Assembly (NCBI RefSeq): GCF_000285495.1
Contig: NZ_HE610976.1
Coordinates: 646,056 to 690,469, forward strand
Source: Oceanobacillus massiliensis str. N'diop
Lineage (GTDB): Bacteria > Bacillota > Bacilli > Bacillales > Amphibacillaceae
Reading direction: 5' to 3'
Length of the DNA: 44,414 nucleotides
Part shown: one piece after another, positions 1 through 9,530 of the stretch
Layout of the letters: each line of letters starts with the position of its first letter
Numbering within the stretch: position 1 is the stretch's first letter
The notes under the pieces: model-generated
Seen by the model: only the letters and a program-made list of their open reading frames with translations
Databases searched by the model: none
Told to the model about the DNA's origin: nothing
Position numbers and translations under genes: made by a program

Positions 1-57
1 ACATTCATGTTGGCATAGTTAAATATATTTCCAGGTTATATAATCATTACTTTCATT

Positions 58-861
58 TCATTGTGTAATTAATGCACTTTCTTGCCGAGCAAGACCTGCA
101 TTTCTATATTCTTTTCGTTCTTTCTTAGTCATCTTTTTCCAACGATCTAGAAATTCTTCATATTTAGGAATTACTTCATCCGTTAAACCGAAATCTTTCA
201 CCATACCATATTCAAGCCATAAAATTTTCTCACAAAATTCTTTCATTTGTCCCAGGGAATGACTAACAAAAATCATTGTCTTCCCCTTCTCTTTAAATTC
301 CTTCATTTTATTTAAACTTTTTTCAGCAAAAGCTTTATCCCCAACAGAGAGTGCTTCATCAATTATAAGTATATCGGGATCGACATTAACTGATATTGCA
401 AACCCCAAGCGTGACTTCATACCACTTGAATAGGACTTAACCGGTTGGTCAATGAATTTTTCGAGTTCAGCGAACTCTATAATTTCCGATTCGAGTTTAT
501 GAATTTGATTTTTCGTAAATCCTAGCATCAACAATTTAAGTTCAATATTATCTCTACCTGAAAGCTCTCCTTTTAACCCTGACGAAACTGCTATTAAAGC
601 AGCTTGTCCATTAATTGTAACCGTTCCAGAGGTTTCAGGGACTATACCAGCAACAATATTGGATAATGTTGATTTACCAGATCCATTTATACCAATAAAT
701 CCAATAATATCTCCTTTTTCAGCTTCAAAACTGACATTCGCAAGCGCATAAAAATCTTCTCCGTAGCTTTTTGGAGTGATTAGGTCCAGTATCCGCTCTT
801 TTGTTCCTTTATATAATTTGTATTTTTTTGTAATATTATTAGCTACAATTGCTTTTCCCAT
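58..861 (-). CDS. tagH: Teichoic acid export ABC transporter, ATP-binding subunit TagH
   Basis: Energises export of undecaprenyl-linked teichoic acid across the membrane together with TagG. Visible: Walker A GINGSGKST (about residues 57-65), ABC signature SYSSGMKSR (144-152), Walker B ILIIDEALS (164-172) and the switch histidine in VSHS. The protein is about 267 residues, like the short staphylococcal TagH and without the long C-terminal extension of the Bacillus subtilis protein. I chose the ATG at 861, about 11 bases after AAAGG; an in-frame GTG at 870 lies only 3 bases from that site. The gene begins 15 bases after the tagG stop and both are probably transcribed from the promoter at 1750-1778. 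Pairing with a TagG-type permease makes the assignment firm; O-antigen exporters have the same architecture. Confidence 0.93.
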   Translation of the reverse strand: MGKAIVANNITKKYKLYKGTKERILDLITPKSYGEDFYALANVSFEAEKGDIIGFIGINGSGKSTLSNIVAGIVPETSGTVTINGQAALIAVSSGLKGELSGRDNIELKLLMLGFTKNQIHKLESEIIEFAELEKFIDQPVKSYSSGMKSRLGFAISVNVDPDILIIDEALSVGDKAFAEKSLNKMKEFKEKGKTMIFVSHSLGQMKEFCEKILWLEYGMVKDFGLTDEVIPKYEEFLDRWKKMTKKERKEYRNAGLARQESALITQ

Positions 862-876
862 AATTTTCACAAACCT

Positions 877-1698
877 TTACAAGTAGTCAATAAAATGTCT
901 TCTAAACTTCGTATGCAACATAGATCCAAATAGTAATAGCACTATTACTACGGCCCAGAAATAGAGTGTATATTCCCAATTTGAGACGAAATACCACTCA
1001 TTGCTGAAGAATGCTGCCCGATACCCTTCTATTAAATATAACAAAGGATTCAGCTTCATTAGATTCATAACTGCAGGCATATCTGCTAATAAAGTTATTG
1101 GCCATAATACTCCTGATAAATATAACATCATACGTAAAGTTGCATTTAATAACATGTGTACATCTCTTATTATTGTTGAAAGCGTTGAAGTAATAAGTGA
1201 TATTGCAAAAATTAAACAGAACGCTCCAAACATAAAATAAATCAGCTGTACATAATATATATTGACATAGTACCCATTAAATTGAAAAATAATAATTGAA
1301 ATTACTACCATAAATATATGAGCGTAAAATTGAGAAAATATTACATAGCTTGGGATGATACTCATCGGAAAATTCATTTTCGACAACATTCTAAGTCTTG
1401 AATAAATGGATTTTGAACCTTGAATAGTTGCTTGATAAAAGAAAATCCACAAGAAGAATGCAGCTAGCAGCCAACTAAAGAAAGGTATTTCTTCTCCAGC
1501 CACTACTACTGGAGCTTTCTCACGAAGAGTACCGAATACAAACCAATAGATAAGAATTTGTATAGTTGGGTTTATTATTTCCCAAGCCATTCCTAAATAA
1601 TTGTTTTTATTTTTGCTTTTTAATTCGTATAATGAAAGCCTACGTATTAAATAAAAATGATCTATTTGCTCTTTTATAACTTTTATCGCAGATTTCAT
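877..1698 (-). CDS. tagG: Teichoic acid export ABC transporter, permease TagG
   Basis: ABC-2 type permease that forms the membrane channel for teichoic acid export with TagH. The 273-residue product has a short basic N-terminus (YELKSKNKNNYLG), then about six hydrophobic segments, with the family pattern of a conserved amphipathic start followed by NPTIQILIYWFVFG. The ATG at 1698 follows AAAGGAA at a good distance. It is the first gene of a two-gene unit with tagH and lies downstream of a TagF polymerase on the same strand, so polymer synthesis and export are adjacent. Its length matches B. subtilis TagG. Confidence 0.93.
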   Translation of the reverse strand: MKSAIKVIKEQIDHFYLIRRLSLYELKSKNKNNYLGMAWEIINPTIQILIYWFVFGTLREKAPVVVAGEEIPFFSWLLAAFFLWIFFYQATIQGSKSIYSRLRMLSKMNFPMSIIPSYVIFSQFYAHIFMVVISIIIFQFNGYYVNIYYVQLIYFMFGAFCLIFAISLITSTLSTIIRDVHMLLNATLRMMLYLSGVLWPITLLADMPAVMNLMKLNPLLYLIEGYRAAFFSNEWYFVSNWEYTLYFWAVVIVLLLFGSMLHTKFRRHFIDYL

Positions 1699-1749
1699 AA
1701 GTATTTCCTTTCAAAATTCTACATTTAATCTTTACAATCATGTTATTGA

Positions 1750-1778
1750 ATTATACTAGCAACAGACGTAAAAAACAA
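1750..1778 (-). promoter_or_regulatory. Sigma-A promoter for tagGH
   Basis: Read on the minus strand: TTGTTT, 17 bases, TATAAT. It lies about 50 bases upstream of the tagG start, so the exporter can be transcribed independently of tagF. Confidence 0.7.
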
Positions 1779-1787
1779 TAACTAATC

Positions 1788-1807
1788 GGGCCTGTATAAA
1801 CAAGCCC
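1788..1807 (-). terminator. Weak hairpin after tagF
   Basis: Seven-base stem (GGGCTTG/CAGGCCC, one G-U pair) with a six-base loop, just past the tagF stop. The T-rich stretch comes about a dozen bases later, so termination may be partial and allow read-through into tagGH. Confidence 0.35.
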
Positions 1808-1825
1808 AAATACAGTATTTAATAA

Positions 1826-3943
1826 TTAATTATGAAATACTTCTTCTACTACTCTTTTACTGGCGTTTCCGTCTTCCAAATAGCAAAATTTATTATAGAA
1901 AGCTTCGGTTATTTCTATAGGATGGAATCCTTGATTGTCAATTTCTTTAACAGTACTAATTATTTCGTCTGTTGTTTTAACTAATGGACCTGGTGCTTTG
2001 GATTCAAAGTCAAAATAAAAACCACGCAGATTGTCTCTGTAATCCTCTATATCATATACATAGAAAAGCATTGGGCGTTTTAAATTAGCATAATCGAAGA
2101 ATACTGATGAATAATCTGTAATTAATAAATCAGCGATTAGATAAAGTTCCCTAATATCCTCATGGAAAGAAAAATCATAAACAAATCCTTCAAAACCCGT
2201 TAGATCTAAATTTTCTGCCACTAGATAGTGAAGTCTTAATACTATAATATATTCTTCCCCTAATTCTTCCCTCATTCGTTCAATATCCATTTGAAGATCA
2301 AACTTATACTTACCTTTCGCATAAAATTGATTATCACGCCAAGTAGGAGCGTATAAAATCACTTTCTTATCCAAAGGAAGATTCGACAATTTTTTTATAT
2401 CATTTATCATCTTCTCCTTATTGGAGTTAATTAGAAAATCATTTCTCGGATATCCAGACTCAATTATTTTTCGATCAAATTCAAATGCTCTTTTGAAAAT
2501 TTCAGTAGAATATGCATTTGGAGAAACTAGATAGTCCCACTTACTTGCTTCCTTTAAAAAGTTTTTCTTGTATTTAACAGTATTAGTCCCTGGCATATGA
2601 ACTTCATCCATATCTGCAGCAAGACGTTTCAATGGCGTACCATGCCAAGTCTGTACATAGGTAGTATGTTTCGGTTTTGGAATCCACAATGGCAGCCTAC
2701 TGTTTGTAACCCAGTATTCTGCTCTTGCCATTAGGAGTAACCATTTTATCGAGAACCTTCTTATCGTCTTTACATCCTTGCTTTTGAAGTGTTTTATATG
2801 TCGTCTATCAACACTCCAATACATATCATATCCTAATGGATTGTCTAACATATATTCATATATAGCCCGAGGACTGTCACTATACTGTTTTCCCAGAAAA
2901 CTCTCAAATATAACTGACCTTTTTCTGACAGGAAGCTTGCCCAAAAGGTAAAAGGCAGCTTTATAAGCCTTTTTCAGTGTTTTCCCTCTTCGGATTCTAA
3001 CCCATTTAGTTCTAGCTCTTTTAATAACTTCATTCTTAAAATTGTATTTTGCCAATTGAAAAGATAAGTATTTAGATTCTTTAGTCGGCTTTATTACTAA
3101 CTTTGCTTTTTCACCTTGGTAATTAAAAATATTTTTTATAGGATATTCACCAAAATGGCTAACCCTAATCCTAGCACTTCTCATTGTCAGATGCTTATTA
3201 TTCTCAGTGTAAGTCATCTCTAAATAAAATTTTAAGAAAACCCTTTTTTCAAGATTTAACTGTTGCGGGACTATAAAGTTACCCTTAATTCCACATTGTA
3301 ATAAATTTTCATTACCTTCATATTTTTCATCTAAATCTTCTCTTTTAAATTGTTCCACTGGAACTTCAATTTCTTCTTCACTTGTATTTGTTTTAATAAT
3401 TAACTTCAGGTTATTTATTTCATAATCATTTGTTTTATATAGCGGCGGAAAATTAAAATAGCCTGAGAAGTGCACTTCTTGTTCAGTTAAACTCACTGTT
3501 TCAAATTGCGTGTATAAGAAATAATGATTCATTCTAAAGGAAATTTTCCCTTTTTTGGTTGTATACGGATAAAACATCTTCTTTCGATCTGAAAGAACAA
3601 TGGTTTGAAAACGATTGTTATCGTAGTTACTATTTATTCTTCTCTTCATTAAATCTTCTTCTTTTACCCGATTGATATATAAATCCCAAATTTCGTTTTC
3701 CAAAAAGGACTGGATATGATCATTAAATGAGAAAGTTAAATTATATATATTAAAGTCTTCTAAAGTTTTTAATAAAGAAGAATGTAATCTTATTTCGTTA
3801 TTAGAATATCTCTCCTTTAGGGTAAAGTAAAACTCGTCTATATCCTGTAAAAAACTCTGTTTTACAGGTAATGTTATTATATAATTATTATTTTCTAAAT
3901 TTATATCCATTATTTTAATGTTTTTTATATTATCTAAAATCAT
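1826..3943 (-). CDS. tagF: CDP-glycerol glycerophosphotransferase, TagF-like teichoic acid polymerase
   Basis: Transfers glycerol phosphate from CDP-glycerol onto the growing teichoic acid chain at the cytoplasmic membrane face. The first about 330 residues form an accessory region with a YTTKKGKIS motif; a basic linker follows; the last about 370 residues are the glycerophosphotransferase domain with QTWHGTPLKR (H434), YAPTWRDNQF, LRLHYL (H572) and LITDYSSVFFDY. H434 and H572 correspond to the two essential histidines of B. subtilis TagF. Start choice: a strong promoter at 3991-4019 puts the transcript start near 3984, leaving no room for a binding site before the upstream TTG (3979) or ATG (3973). 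The ATG at 3943 follows GAGAGGAG (3957-3964), though 13 bases is long. A ribitol-phosphate or other polyol polymerase is less likely but possible. Confidence 0.9.
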   Translation of the reverse strand: MILDNIKNIKIMDINLENNNYIITLPVKQSFLQDIDEFYFTLKERYSNNEIRLHSSLLKTLEDFNIYNLTFSFNDHIQSFLENEIWDLYINRVKEEDLMKRRINSNYDNNRFQTIVLSDRKKMFYPYTTKKGKISFRMNHYFLYTQFETVSLTEQEVHFSGYFNFPPLYKTNDYEINNLKLIIKTNTSEEEIEVPVEQFKREDLDEKYEGNENLLQCGIKGNFIVPQQLNLEKRVFLKFYLEMTYTENNKHLTMRSARIRVSHFGEYPIKNIFNYQGEKAKLVIKPTKESKYLSFQLAKYNFKNEVIKRARTKWVRIRRGKTLKKAYKAAFYLLGKLPVRKRSVIFESFLGKQYSDSPRAIYEYMLDNPLGYDMYWSVDRRHIKHFKSKDVKTIRRFSIKWLLLMARAEYWVTNSRLPLWIPKPKHTTYVQTWHGTPLKRLAADMDEVHMPGTNTVKYKKNFLKEASKWDYLVSPNAYSTEIFKRAFEFDRKIIESGYPRNDFLINSNKEKMINDIKKLSNLPLDKKVILYAPTWRDNQFYAKGKYKFDLQMDIERMREELGEEYIIVLRLHYLVAENLDLTGFEGFVYDFSFHEDIRELYLIADLLITDYSSVFFDYANLKRPMLFYVYDIEDYRDNLRGFYFDFESKAPGPLVKTTDEIISTVKEIDNQGFHPIEITEAFYNKFCYLEDGNASKRVVEEVFHN

Positions 3944-3990
3944 ATTGAGAATAAATCTCCTCTCATTTCTCATTATCAATTACAAGACAT

Positions 3991-4019
3991 ATTATAACTA
4001 TATACATTGTTATTTTCAA
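3991..4019 (-). promoter_or_regulatory. Sigma-A promoter for tagF
   Basis: Minus-strand TTGAAA, 17 bases, TATAAT: near-consensus in both hexamers and spacing. It sits in the divergent gap between tagF and the GT2 glycosyltransferase gene. Confidence 0.8.
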
Positions 4020-4084
4020 TTTTAGTATCAAACTTGATATAGTCATCTATTTATTATAAGTTTAACATATAAGGAGTGAGCGCA

Positions 4085-5594
4085 ATGTCTGAAGAATTAT
4101 TACAAAAGAAAATTGCTTTCGAAAAAGAAAATAATATCCAATATAATAAGGATGGTTATTATATTAAAAATAAAAGTATATTTTCAAAAAAGGCAAAAAT
4201 TACAGTAGTTACACCTGTTTACAATGCCGAAGATTATATAAAGAAGACGATTGACTCTGTAATTAATCAATCATTTGAATTCTCCCAAATTGAGTACATA
4301 CTTGTTGATGATGGTTCTACGGATTCCTCAAGGGAAATTTTATTAGATTATGCTAATAAACACAAAAATATTATTGTTGTATTTCTAAAAGAAAACACAG
4401 GAACTCCCTCCCAACCAAGGAATTTAGGTATTCAACTATCAACTTCCAAATATATAACCTTTTTGGATGCTGATGATTGGTTAGCTCAAAATGGTCTATT
4501 AACAATGTTTAATATCCTAGAGGAAACTAATGACGATTATATTGTAGGTAAGACGATTCAAGTCGGATCGGAAAAAGCTAAAATTGTTGGTGAGTATGAA
4601 TCTTATATCGAGAGAAGAAACATCTCTCCATTTACCATACCCCATATATTTCATCATTTAGGTCCACGAGCTAGAATGATGAAAACATCACTCATTAAGA
4701 AAAATAACATTAAATTTCCAGAGATGAAATTTGCTGAAGACAAACAATTTTTCATAGATGTCCTAATTAACTGTAAAAGTATTTCTACTACTAAAGAAGT
4801 AATATACTATCTTAATCGCCTGGATGATAATAATTCTTCACTAACCAAGCAAACCGATGTTATGGAAAAAATGGATAGTAATATAAAAGTTATTAACTAT
4901 GTACAGAGTAAAAATTTAGATTCCCAAAAAGAAAAGATGATTTTGAACCGACTTTATGAATTTGATTCGATAACCAGATTATTTAACAGGCAGCATTACA
5001 TTAAAAGTAAGCAGAAGAATCTATATTACGAAAAATTTAATGAAGTATTAGAAACCACAAGAAGGTTAAATTACGATATTTCAGAATGTTTCTTTCACCC
5101 CAATCAACAAGGTTGCTTATCAGCTTTTTTTAGAAGGTAATTATAAAGACATAACAGAGCTCTTTAAGTGGGATAAAAAAGAAAAAGTTAAAAATTTTAT
5201 TATTAAAGAGGGTCTTCCATATATAATTTCTCCTTTTTCTGAAGAAAAATACAAGTATATTAGAATTCCTATGCTTGCAATTTATAAAAATAGGTATGTA
5301 GAAAATAAGAAACATTATATAGAACTATCCATTTACGGTGATTATATTAATGAAGTAAATGATTTATTAATTAGAGATAGAAACGATGTACTTAGAGAAT
5401 ATTCTTTCGCTATTAAAATCAACTCTAATGGTGAAGGAGTTGCAGTAATAGATGAAAGTAAGTTAAATGATATCCCACCTTCCAGTTATGCTATATTCTT
5501 GAGATATAAAGGTTATAACAGAATTAATATTAGGAAGAAAGACATATCATTTTATACAACAATAAATTCGAACTTAGGTTTAAAAATACAATAG
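4085..5594 (+). pseudogene. GT2 glycosyltransferase, TarS-like, interrupted by a frameshift
   Basis: A family-2 glycosyltransferase whose N-terminal domain shows VVTPVYNAEDYI, ILVDDGSTDSS, TPSQPRN and FLDADDW, as in polyglycerol/ribitol-phosphate decorating enzymes such as staphylococcal TarS. It probably adds a sugar to teichoic acid. The start is ATG 4085, eight bases after AAGGAG; the in-frame GTG at 4076 overlaps that site. The opening frame ends at 5140, but the +1 frame is open from 5070 and reads naturally (NVSFTPINKVAYQLFLEG...) through 5594. The break is therefore between about 5070 and 5100, probably one extra T near 5079-5081. Corrected length is about 500 residues, in the range of TarS-type enzymes. 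A gtaB gene, which supplies UDP-glucose, lies convergent next to it. Real pseudogene or sequence error cannot be decided here. Confidence 0.82.
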
Positions 5595-5600
5595 CAATTG

Positions 5601-5635
5601 AAAAACCATAGGAAATTCTCTTTCCTATGGTTTTT
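5601..5635. terminator. Bidirectional terminator between the GT2 gene and gtaB
   Basis: Perfect 15-base stem (AAAAACCATAGGAAA / TTTCCTATGGTTTTT) with a five-base loop, A-rich on the left and T-rich on the right, placed between converging genes. Confidence 0.9.
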
Positions 5636-5642
5636 TGTAAAA

Positions 5643-6527
5643 TTAAACTTTAGATTGATTTATATTTTTGGTGATTTCTTTTAGATAATCCTCCAGAGGT
5701 CCTCTTAGATCTTCTCTATTTAACCCAAACTCAATTGTTGTTTGAATAAACCCTAGCTTTTCCCCAACGTCATAACGTTTGCCAGTAAACTCGTATGCAA
5801 ATACCCTTTGAAATTGGTTAAGCTGTTCTATTGCATCTGTTAATTGAACCTCTCCACCAGCTCCAATTTGTTGTTTGTCTAAAAAATCGAATATTTCAGG
5901 AGTCAGTATATATCTCCCAATTATCGCTAAGTTAGAAGGGGCAGTTCCTTTTTCTGGCTTCTCCACAAAATTTTTAACTTGATACCTTCGGTCACTTTTC
6001 TCTAGTGGATCAATAATACCATACCTATGAGTATCCTCATCCGGCACTCTTTGTACACCTATAATAGAAGAATTAGTTTCTTCAAATTGGTCAATTAGTT
6101 GTCGTAAGCAAGGCTTTTCGCTTTTTACAATATCATCACCCAATAAGACGGCAAAAGGTTCATTCCCTATAAATTTCCTTGCACACCATATTGCATGCCC
6201 AAGACCTTTTGGCTGTTTTTGCCTTATATAGTGAATTTCCACATTCGCTGATTTTTTGATCTTATCCAATAAATCGAATTTTTCCTTCTTCACAAGATTT
6301 TCTTCCAGTTCCAAGGAATAGTCAAAGTGATCTTCAATAGCCCTTTTGCCTTTCCCCGTCACTATAATTATATCTTCAATTCCTGAATTAACTGCTTCTT
6401 CTACAATGTACTCAATTGTTGGTCTATCAACAATAGGTAACATCTCTTTTGGCATTGCTTTTGTAGCAGGTAAAAATCTTGTTCCAAGTCCTGCCGCTGG
6501 TATAATAGCCTTTTTTATTTTAGTCAT
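5643..6527 (-). CDS. gtaB: UTP-glucose-1-phosphate uridylyltransferase
   Basis: Makes UDP-glucose from UTP and glucose-1-phosphate, the donor for glucosylating teichoic acids and glycolipids. The N-terminus [26 protein letters not shown] is summarised by its nucleotide-binding motif [13 protein letters not shown]; further markers are [17 protein letters not shown] and VEKPEKG. Length is 294 residues, typical for GtaB. The ATG at 6527 has GAGGAGG upstream; an in-frame extension to 6608 adds an unconserved hydrophobic stretch and is rejected. It is convergent with the GT2 glycosyltransferase gene, consistent with glucose being a substituent of the wall polymer in this strain. Confidence 0.95.
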   Translation of the reverse strand: MTKIKKAIIPAAGLGTRFLPATKAMPKEMLPIVDRPTIEYIVEEAVNSGIEDIIIVTGKGKRAIEDHFDYSLELEENLVKKEKFDLLDKIKKSANVEIHYIRQKQPKGLGHAIWCARKFIGNEPFAVLLGDDIVKSEKPCLRQLIDQFEETNSSIIGVQRVPDEDTHRYGIIDPLEKSDRRYQVKNFVEKPEKGTAPSNLAIIGRYILTPEIFDFLDKQQIGAGGEVQLTDAIEQLNQFQRVFAYEFTGKRYDVGEKLGFIQTTIEFGLNREDLRGPLEDYLKEITKNINQSKV

Positions 6528-6740
6528 TTTTTTCCTCCTCATACAAATCCTTGTCTGACCAATTTTTAGTATAAATAAATAGACAACGTTATTCAACCTT
6601 ACATACACATAAGCTCAAGAATATTGTCTCTTACTTACGTCAATTTAAGTATTCCAAACTTCATTCACTATTATTATCAAATTTGTTATAGTTAAATTAT
6701 TGATTCACTGATTATATTTTATGGATAAAGGAGTAACATT

Positions 6741-9167
6741 ATGTCAAATAGTAATGCCATTTCAGTTTTTATAGATAATTTTAACATAGAGAATGGTCTT
6801 TTAACTATAAGAGGCTACTTAGAGGGGGAAAATCTTACTGAAATTAAAAATAAACTGAAATTAAAAATTCAAAAGAGAAAAACTGAGATCTTCTATCAGT
6901 TTCCCATACGAATAGAAGAAAACAGATGGGAAGCAACCATAGACTATAATCAAAATGACTATCCAAGAGGTTATTGGGATTATTACTTAGTATACAATCA
7001 AGATATAAAGTATCGCATAAAAATAAAAGATAACTCTATAACTAAAGCTAATTACATCTTACTCTTTAAGAATAAAAACGTTAGCAAAGAAATGCACTGT
7101 TATACTACAAAAAAAGGATCCTTTTCAACAATAAGCAAGACAACGGTTATTAGTATCAGTGACTTATCAGGAGTATTTATATCTGAGCATGAAATAAAAA
7201 TCACAGGTAATTTAAAGCTTAATGAACTTATAAGTAAAAAGAATTTAATTGAAGCAAAATTTATTGTAAAAGATAGAAAATCTAATCATAAATCTGAGGA
7301 AGAAATAATATTCAATGAAATAAATGATAGCGAAGTTGAATTAGAAGTGAATATTAATTATGATAAAATAATTTTGAATAAACCAGAAAAAAAGCGATGG
7401 GATATCTATATTAAAATACCTATAAATGGCGTAGATTTTTTATTCAGAATGCAGATTACGGCTTCTGAAAATTTAGAAACTGATACTCTTCATGAGTTTA
7501 AAAGAGATAAAACTATTTATCAAATATATCTTTATCCAACAGTCAACAACAACTTATCGATAGTTTTAACTGATTTAAAAATCATAAGAGATGTGGTCTC
7601 TTATTCATTTACGAAAAAAGAGTTAAGGTTTAAAGGGTACGCGTATTTTGATTTAGTTAATTTTGATAGACCAGACAACGTCAATCGTTCAATTATAATA
7701 AGAAAAAGAAAATCTAATATAGAGTTAGAATTTCAAATTAAAAACATAGAACTTTCAAATCCGTTAAATGGAAAGTATATGTATTCCGGTTTCGATTTTA
7801 CTATTCCTCTAAAGAAAATATCATCCATGAATAGTAACTTTTTAGAGATTTATGATTTTTATATTAAATTGGAATATAAGGGTTCAGTGAAAGAGAAAAA
7901 GTTAGGGTCTGAAGAATACGATTATTTTACTGATAATGCTCTTCAAACAAACTCATTAATTTATAAAGGGAAGAATATAAGAAACTATCTTCTATATACA
8001 CCTGGAGGCAACTTCAAAATAGAATCGTATTCATATTCTTTTAACAAAAAGTGGTATTTGCAAATTGGTCAAATTATCGACAGGAAATTAAATTCTAATA
8101 AAGATATTTGGTTAATAGGAGAAAGGCCAGATACTGCTCAAGATACTGGATATCATTTCTTTAAGTACTGTAGAGAAAAATATCCCGAAAAAGATATCTA
8201 TTATGTTATTAACATTGATTCACCTGATTATAAAAATATTTATTATTTAGGAAATGTTGTAACTTTTGGCTCCCTAAAGCATTTTAGAATAGCGGCAGTT
8301 GCTAATACATTTATCGGGTCTCATGATTTAGAATATATTTTACCTACACGCAGTGTTGATTGGACCAACTATCAGAAAAATAATCGTGTATTTCTTCAGC
8401 ATGGAGTGATAGGGCGAAAAAAAGTGGACTACTTTAAGAAATATTATAAATTTCCATTTACTTTATTCTGTGTAAGTTCAGATTCTGAGTTTGATCTTGT
8501 TACAAAAACTATGGGTTACTCAACAAGTGAGGTAGAAATAACTGGATTATCCCGATTTGACCACCTGTTAGCGAAAAAAAGAGAGGATAATTGTATTACC
8601 ATTATTCCCACGTGGAGAGATTGGATTAAAAACGACAAAGATTTTTCTAGTTCAAACTATTATTATAAATACAAAGAATTATTGGAAAGTGAAAGTCTCA
8701 AAATTATTCTTAATAAATATAATGTAAAGGTAAAATTTTATCCGCATTATAGAATGCAAGAGTATATACACTTTTTCAAAAAACTTGAATCAGAAAATAT
8801 CAAAGTTATAGAGTTTGGACAAATCAGTGTACAAGAGTTGCTAAAAAGTAGTAAGTTATTGATTACAGACTACTCCTCCGTATCCTTCGACTATAATTAC
8901 ATGGGGAAACCAGTGTTATTTTATCATTTTGATTTTAACGAATTCTTCAAGAATGGTATACTGCGTCCAACTGAAGAAACCTTTCTTGGTGAAATATTTG
9001 AGAGTAAAGAAATGCTAATAGATGCTATTAAAGAATATATAACTAATAATTTTAGAGAATCGCCGGAAATCAGTGATAAAAAAGACTTATTATTTTCAAA
9101 TGTTGATAAAAAAAACAACGAAAGAATTTTCAATGCGATTAATTCACTAAATAAAAAAAAGCTTTAG
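6741..9167 (+). CDS. Long TagF-like CDP-glycerol:glycerophosphotransferase family protein
   Basis: 808 residues. The C-terminal about 370 residues are a glycerophosphotransferase domain: IWLIGERPDTAQDTGYHFFKYC, summarised by GERPDTAQDTGYHFF; LQHGVIG (H554); IIPTWRDW; YPHYR (H669); LITDYSSVSFDY (709-713). The N-terminal 400 residues are accessory, with CYTTKKGSFS near 120-129 echoing YTTKKGKIS of the TagF at 1826-3943. The WHGTP motif of TagF/TagB is replaced by LQHGVIG, so the acceptor or donor may differ, for instance a second poly(polyol phosphate) chain or capsule-type polymer. ATG 6741 follows AAAGGAG. It stands alone on the plus strand between gtaB and a noncoding region. Family is certain; exact substrate is not. 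Confidence 0.87.
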   Translation: MSNSNAISVFIDNFNIENGLLTIRGYLEGENLTEIKNKLKLKIQKRKTEIFYQFPIRIEENRWEATIDYNQNDYPRGYWDYYLVYNQDIKYRIKIKDNSITKANYILLFKNKNVSKEMHCYTTKKGSFSTISKTTVISISDLSGVFISEHEIKITGNLKLNELISKKNLIEAKFIVKDRKSNHKSEEEIIFNEINDSEVELEVNINYDKIILNKPEKKRWDIYIKIPINGVDFLFRMQITASENLETDTLHEFKRDKTIYQIYLYPTVNNNLSIVLTDLKIIRDVVSYSFTKKELRFKGYAYFDLVNFDRPDNVNRSIIIRKRKSNIELEFQIKNIELSNPLNGKYMYSGFDFTIPLKKISSMNSNFLEIYDFYIKLEYKGSVKEKKLGSEEYDYFTDNALQTNSLIYKGKNIRNYLLYTPGGNFKIESYSYSFNKKWYLQIGQIIDRKLNSNKDIWLIGERPDTAQDTGYHFFKYCREKYPEKDIYYVINIDSPDYKNIYYLGNVVTFGSLKHFRIAAVANTFIGSHDLEYILPTRSVDWTNYQKNNRVFLQHGVIGRKKVDYFKKYYKFPFTLFCVSSDSEFDLVTKTMGYSTSEVEITGLSRFDHLLAKKREDNCITIIPTWRDWIKNDKDFSSSNYYYKYKELLESESLKIILNKYNVKVKFYPHYRMQEYIHFFKKLESENIKVIEFGQISVQELLKSSKLLITDYSSVSFDYNYMGKPVLFYHFDFNEFFKNGILRPTEETFLGEIFESKEMLIDAIKEYITNNFRESPEISDKKDLLFSNVDKKNNERIFNAINSLNKKKL

Positions 9168-9530
9168 TCAGCCTCATAAAGATGATAGAATTCTAAATTA
9201 AACAATTGGCAAGTGTAACTGGGATATTAGACCAAACAATCACTTGCCAATGTTTACTTTAGACTATAGTTATTATAATCGATATACTTTTTCGCTTAAG
9301 TGTTATATCGCAGTTGTTGTCCTTCACTATGTTCGCCCTATTATCAATTTAATCCCCTCAATATATTTAACCATGGATTAGGCATACGCCGGTATAGTCA
9401 GACGTTTTAATTTCTCCAGGTCTCTAATTATCCACAGATTAATTGCTAAACATTATAAACTCTAATTATTACTAGCCGGATGAAATGTTACTGTTTACTT
9501 ATAATCTTTAAAATCTAAAGTATACTATGC
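9168..9530. other. Noncoding gap with an inverted repeat
   Basis: About 360 bases without a credible gene. The clearest structure is an 11-base inverted repeat, ATTGGCAAGTG at 9205-9215 and its complement at 9241-9251, with a 25-base loop and only a weak T-rich tail. A second imperfect dyad (CGATATA...TATATCG) lies near 9279-9311. The first may end the TagF-like transcript; nothing else is assigned. Confidence 0.5.

Noticed and set aside
4034-4060. Promoter TTGATA...TATAAG for the GT2 gene
   Set aside because: The spacer is only 15 bases; other pairings are worse, so no confident call.
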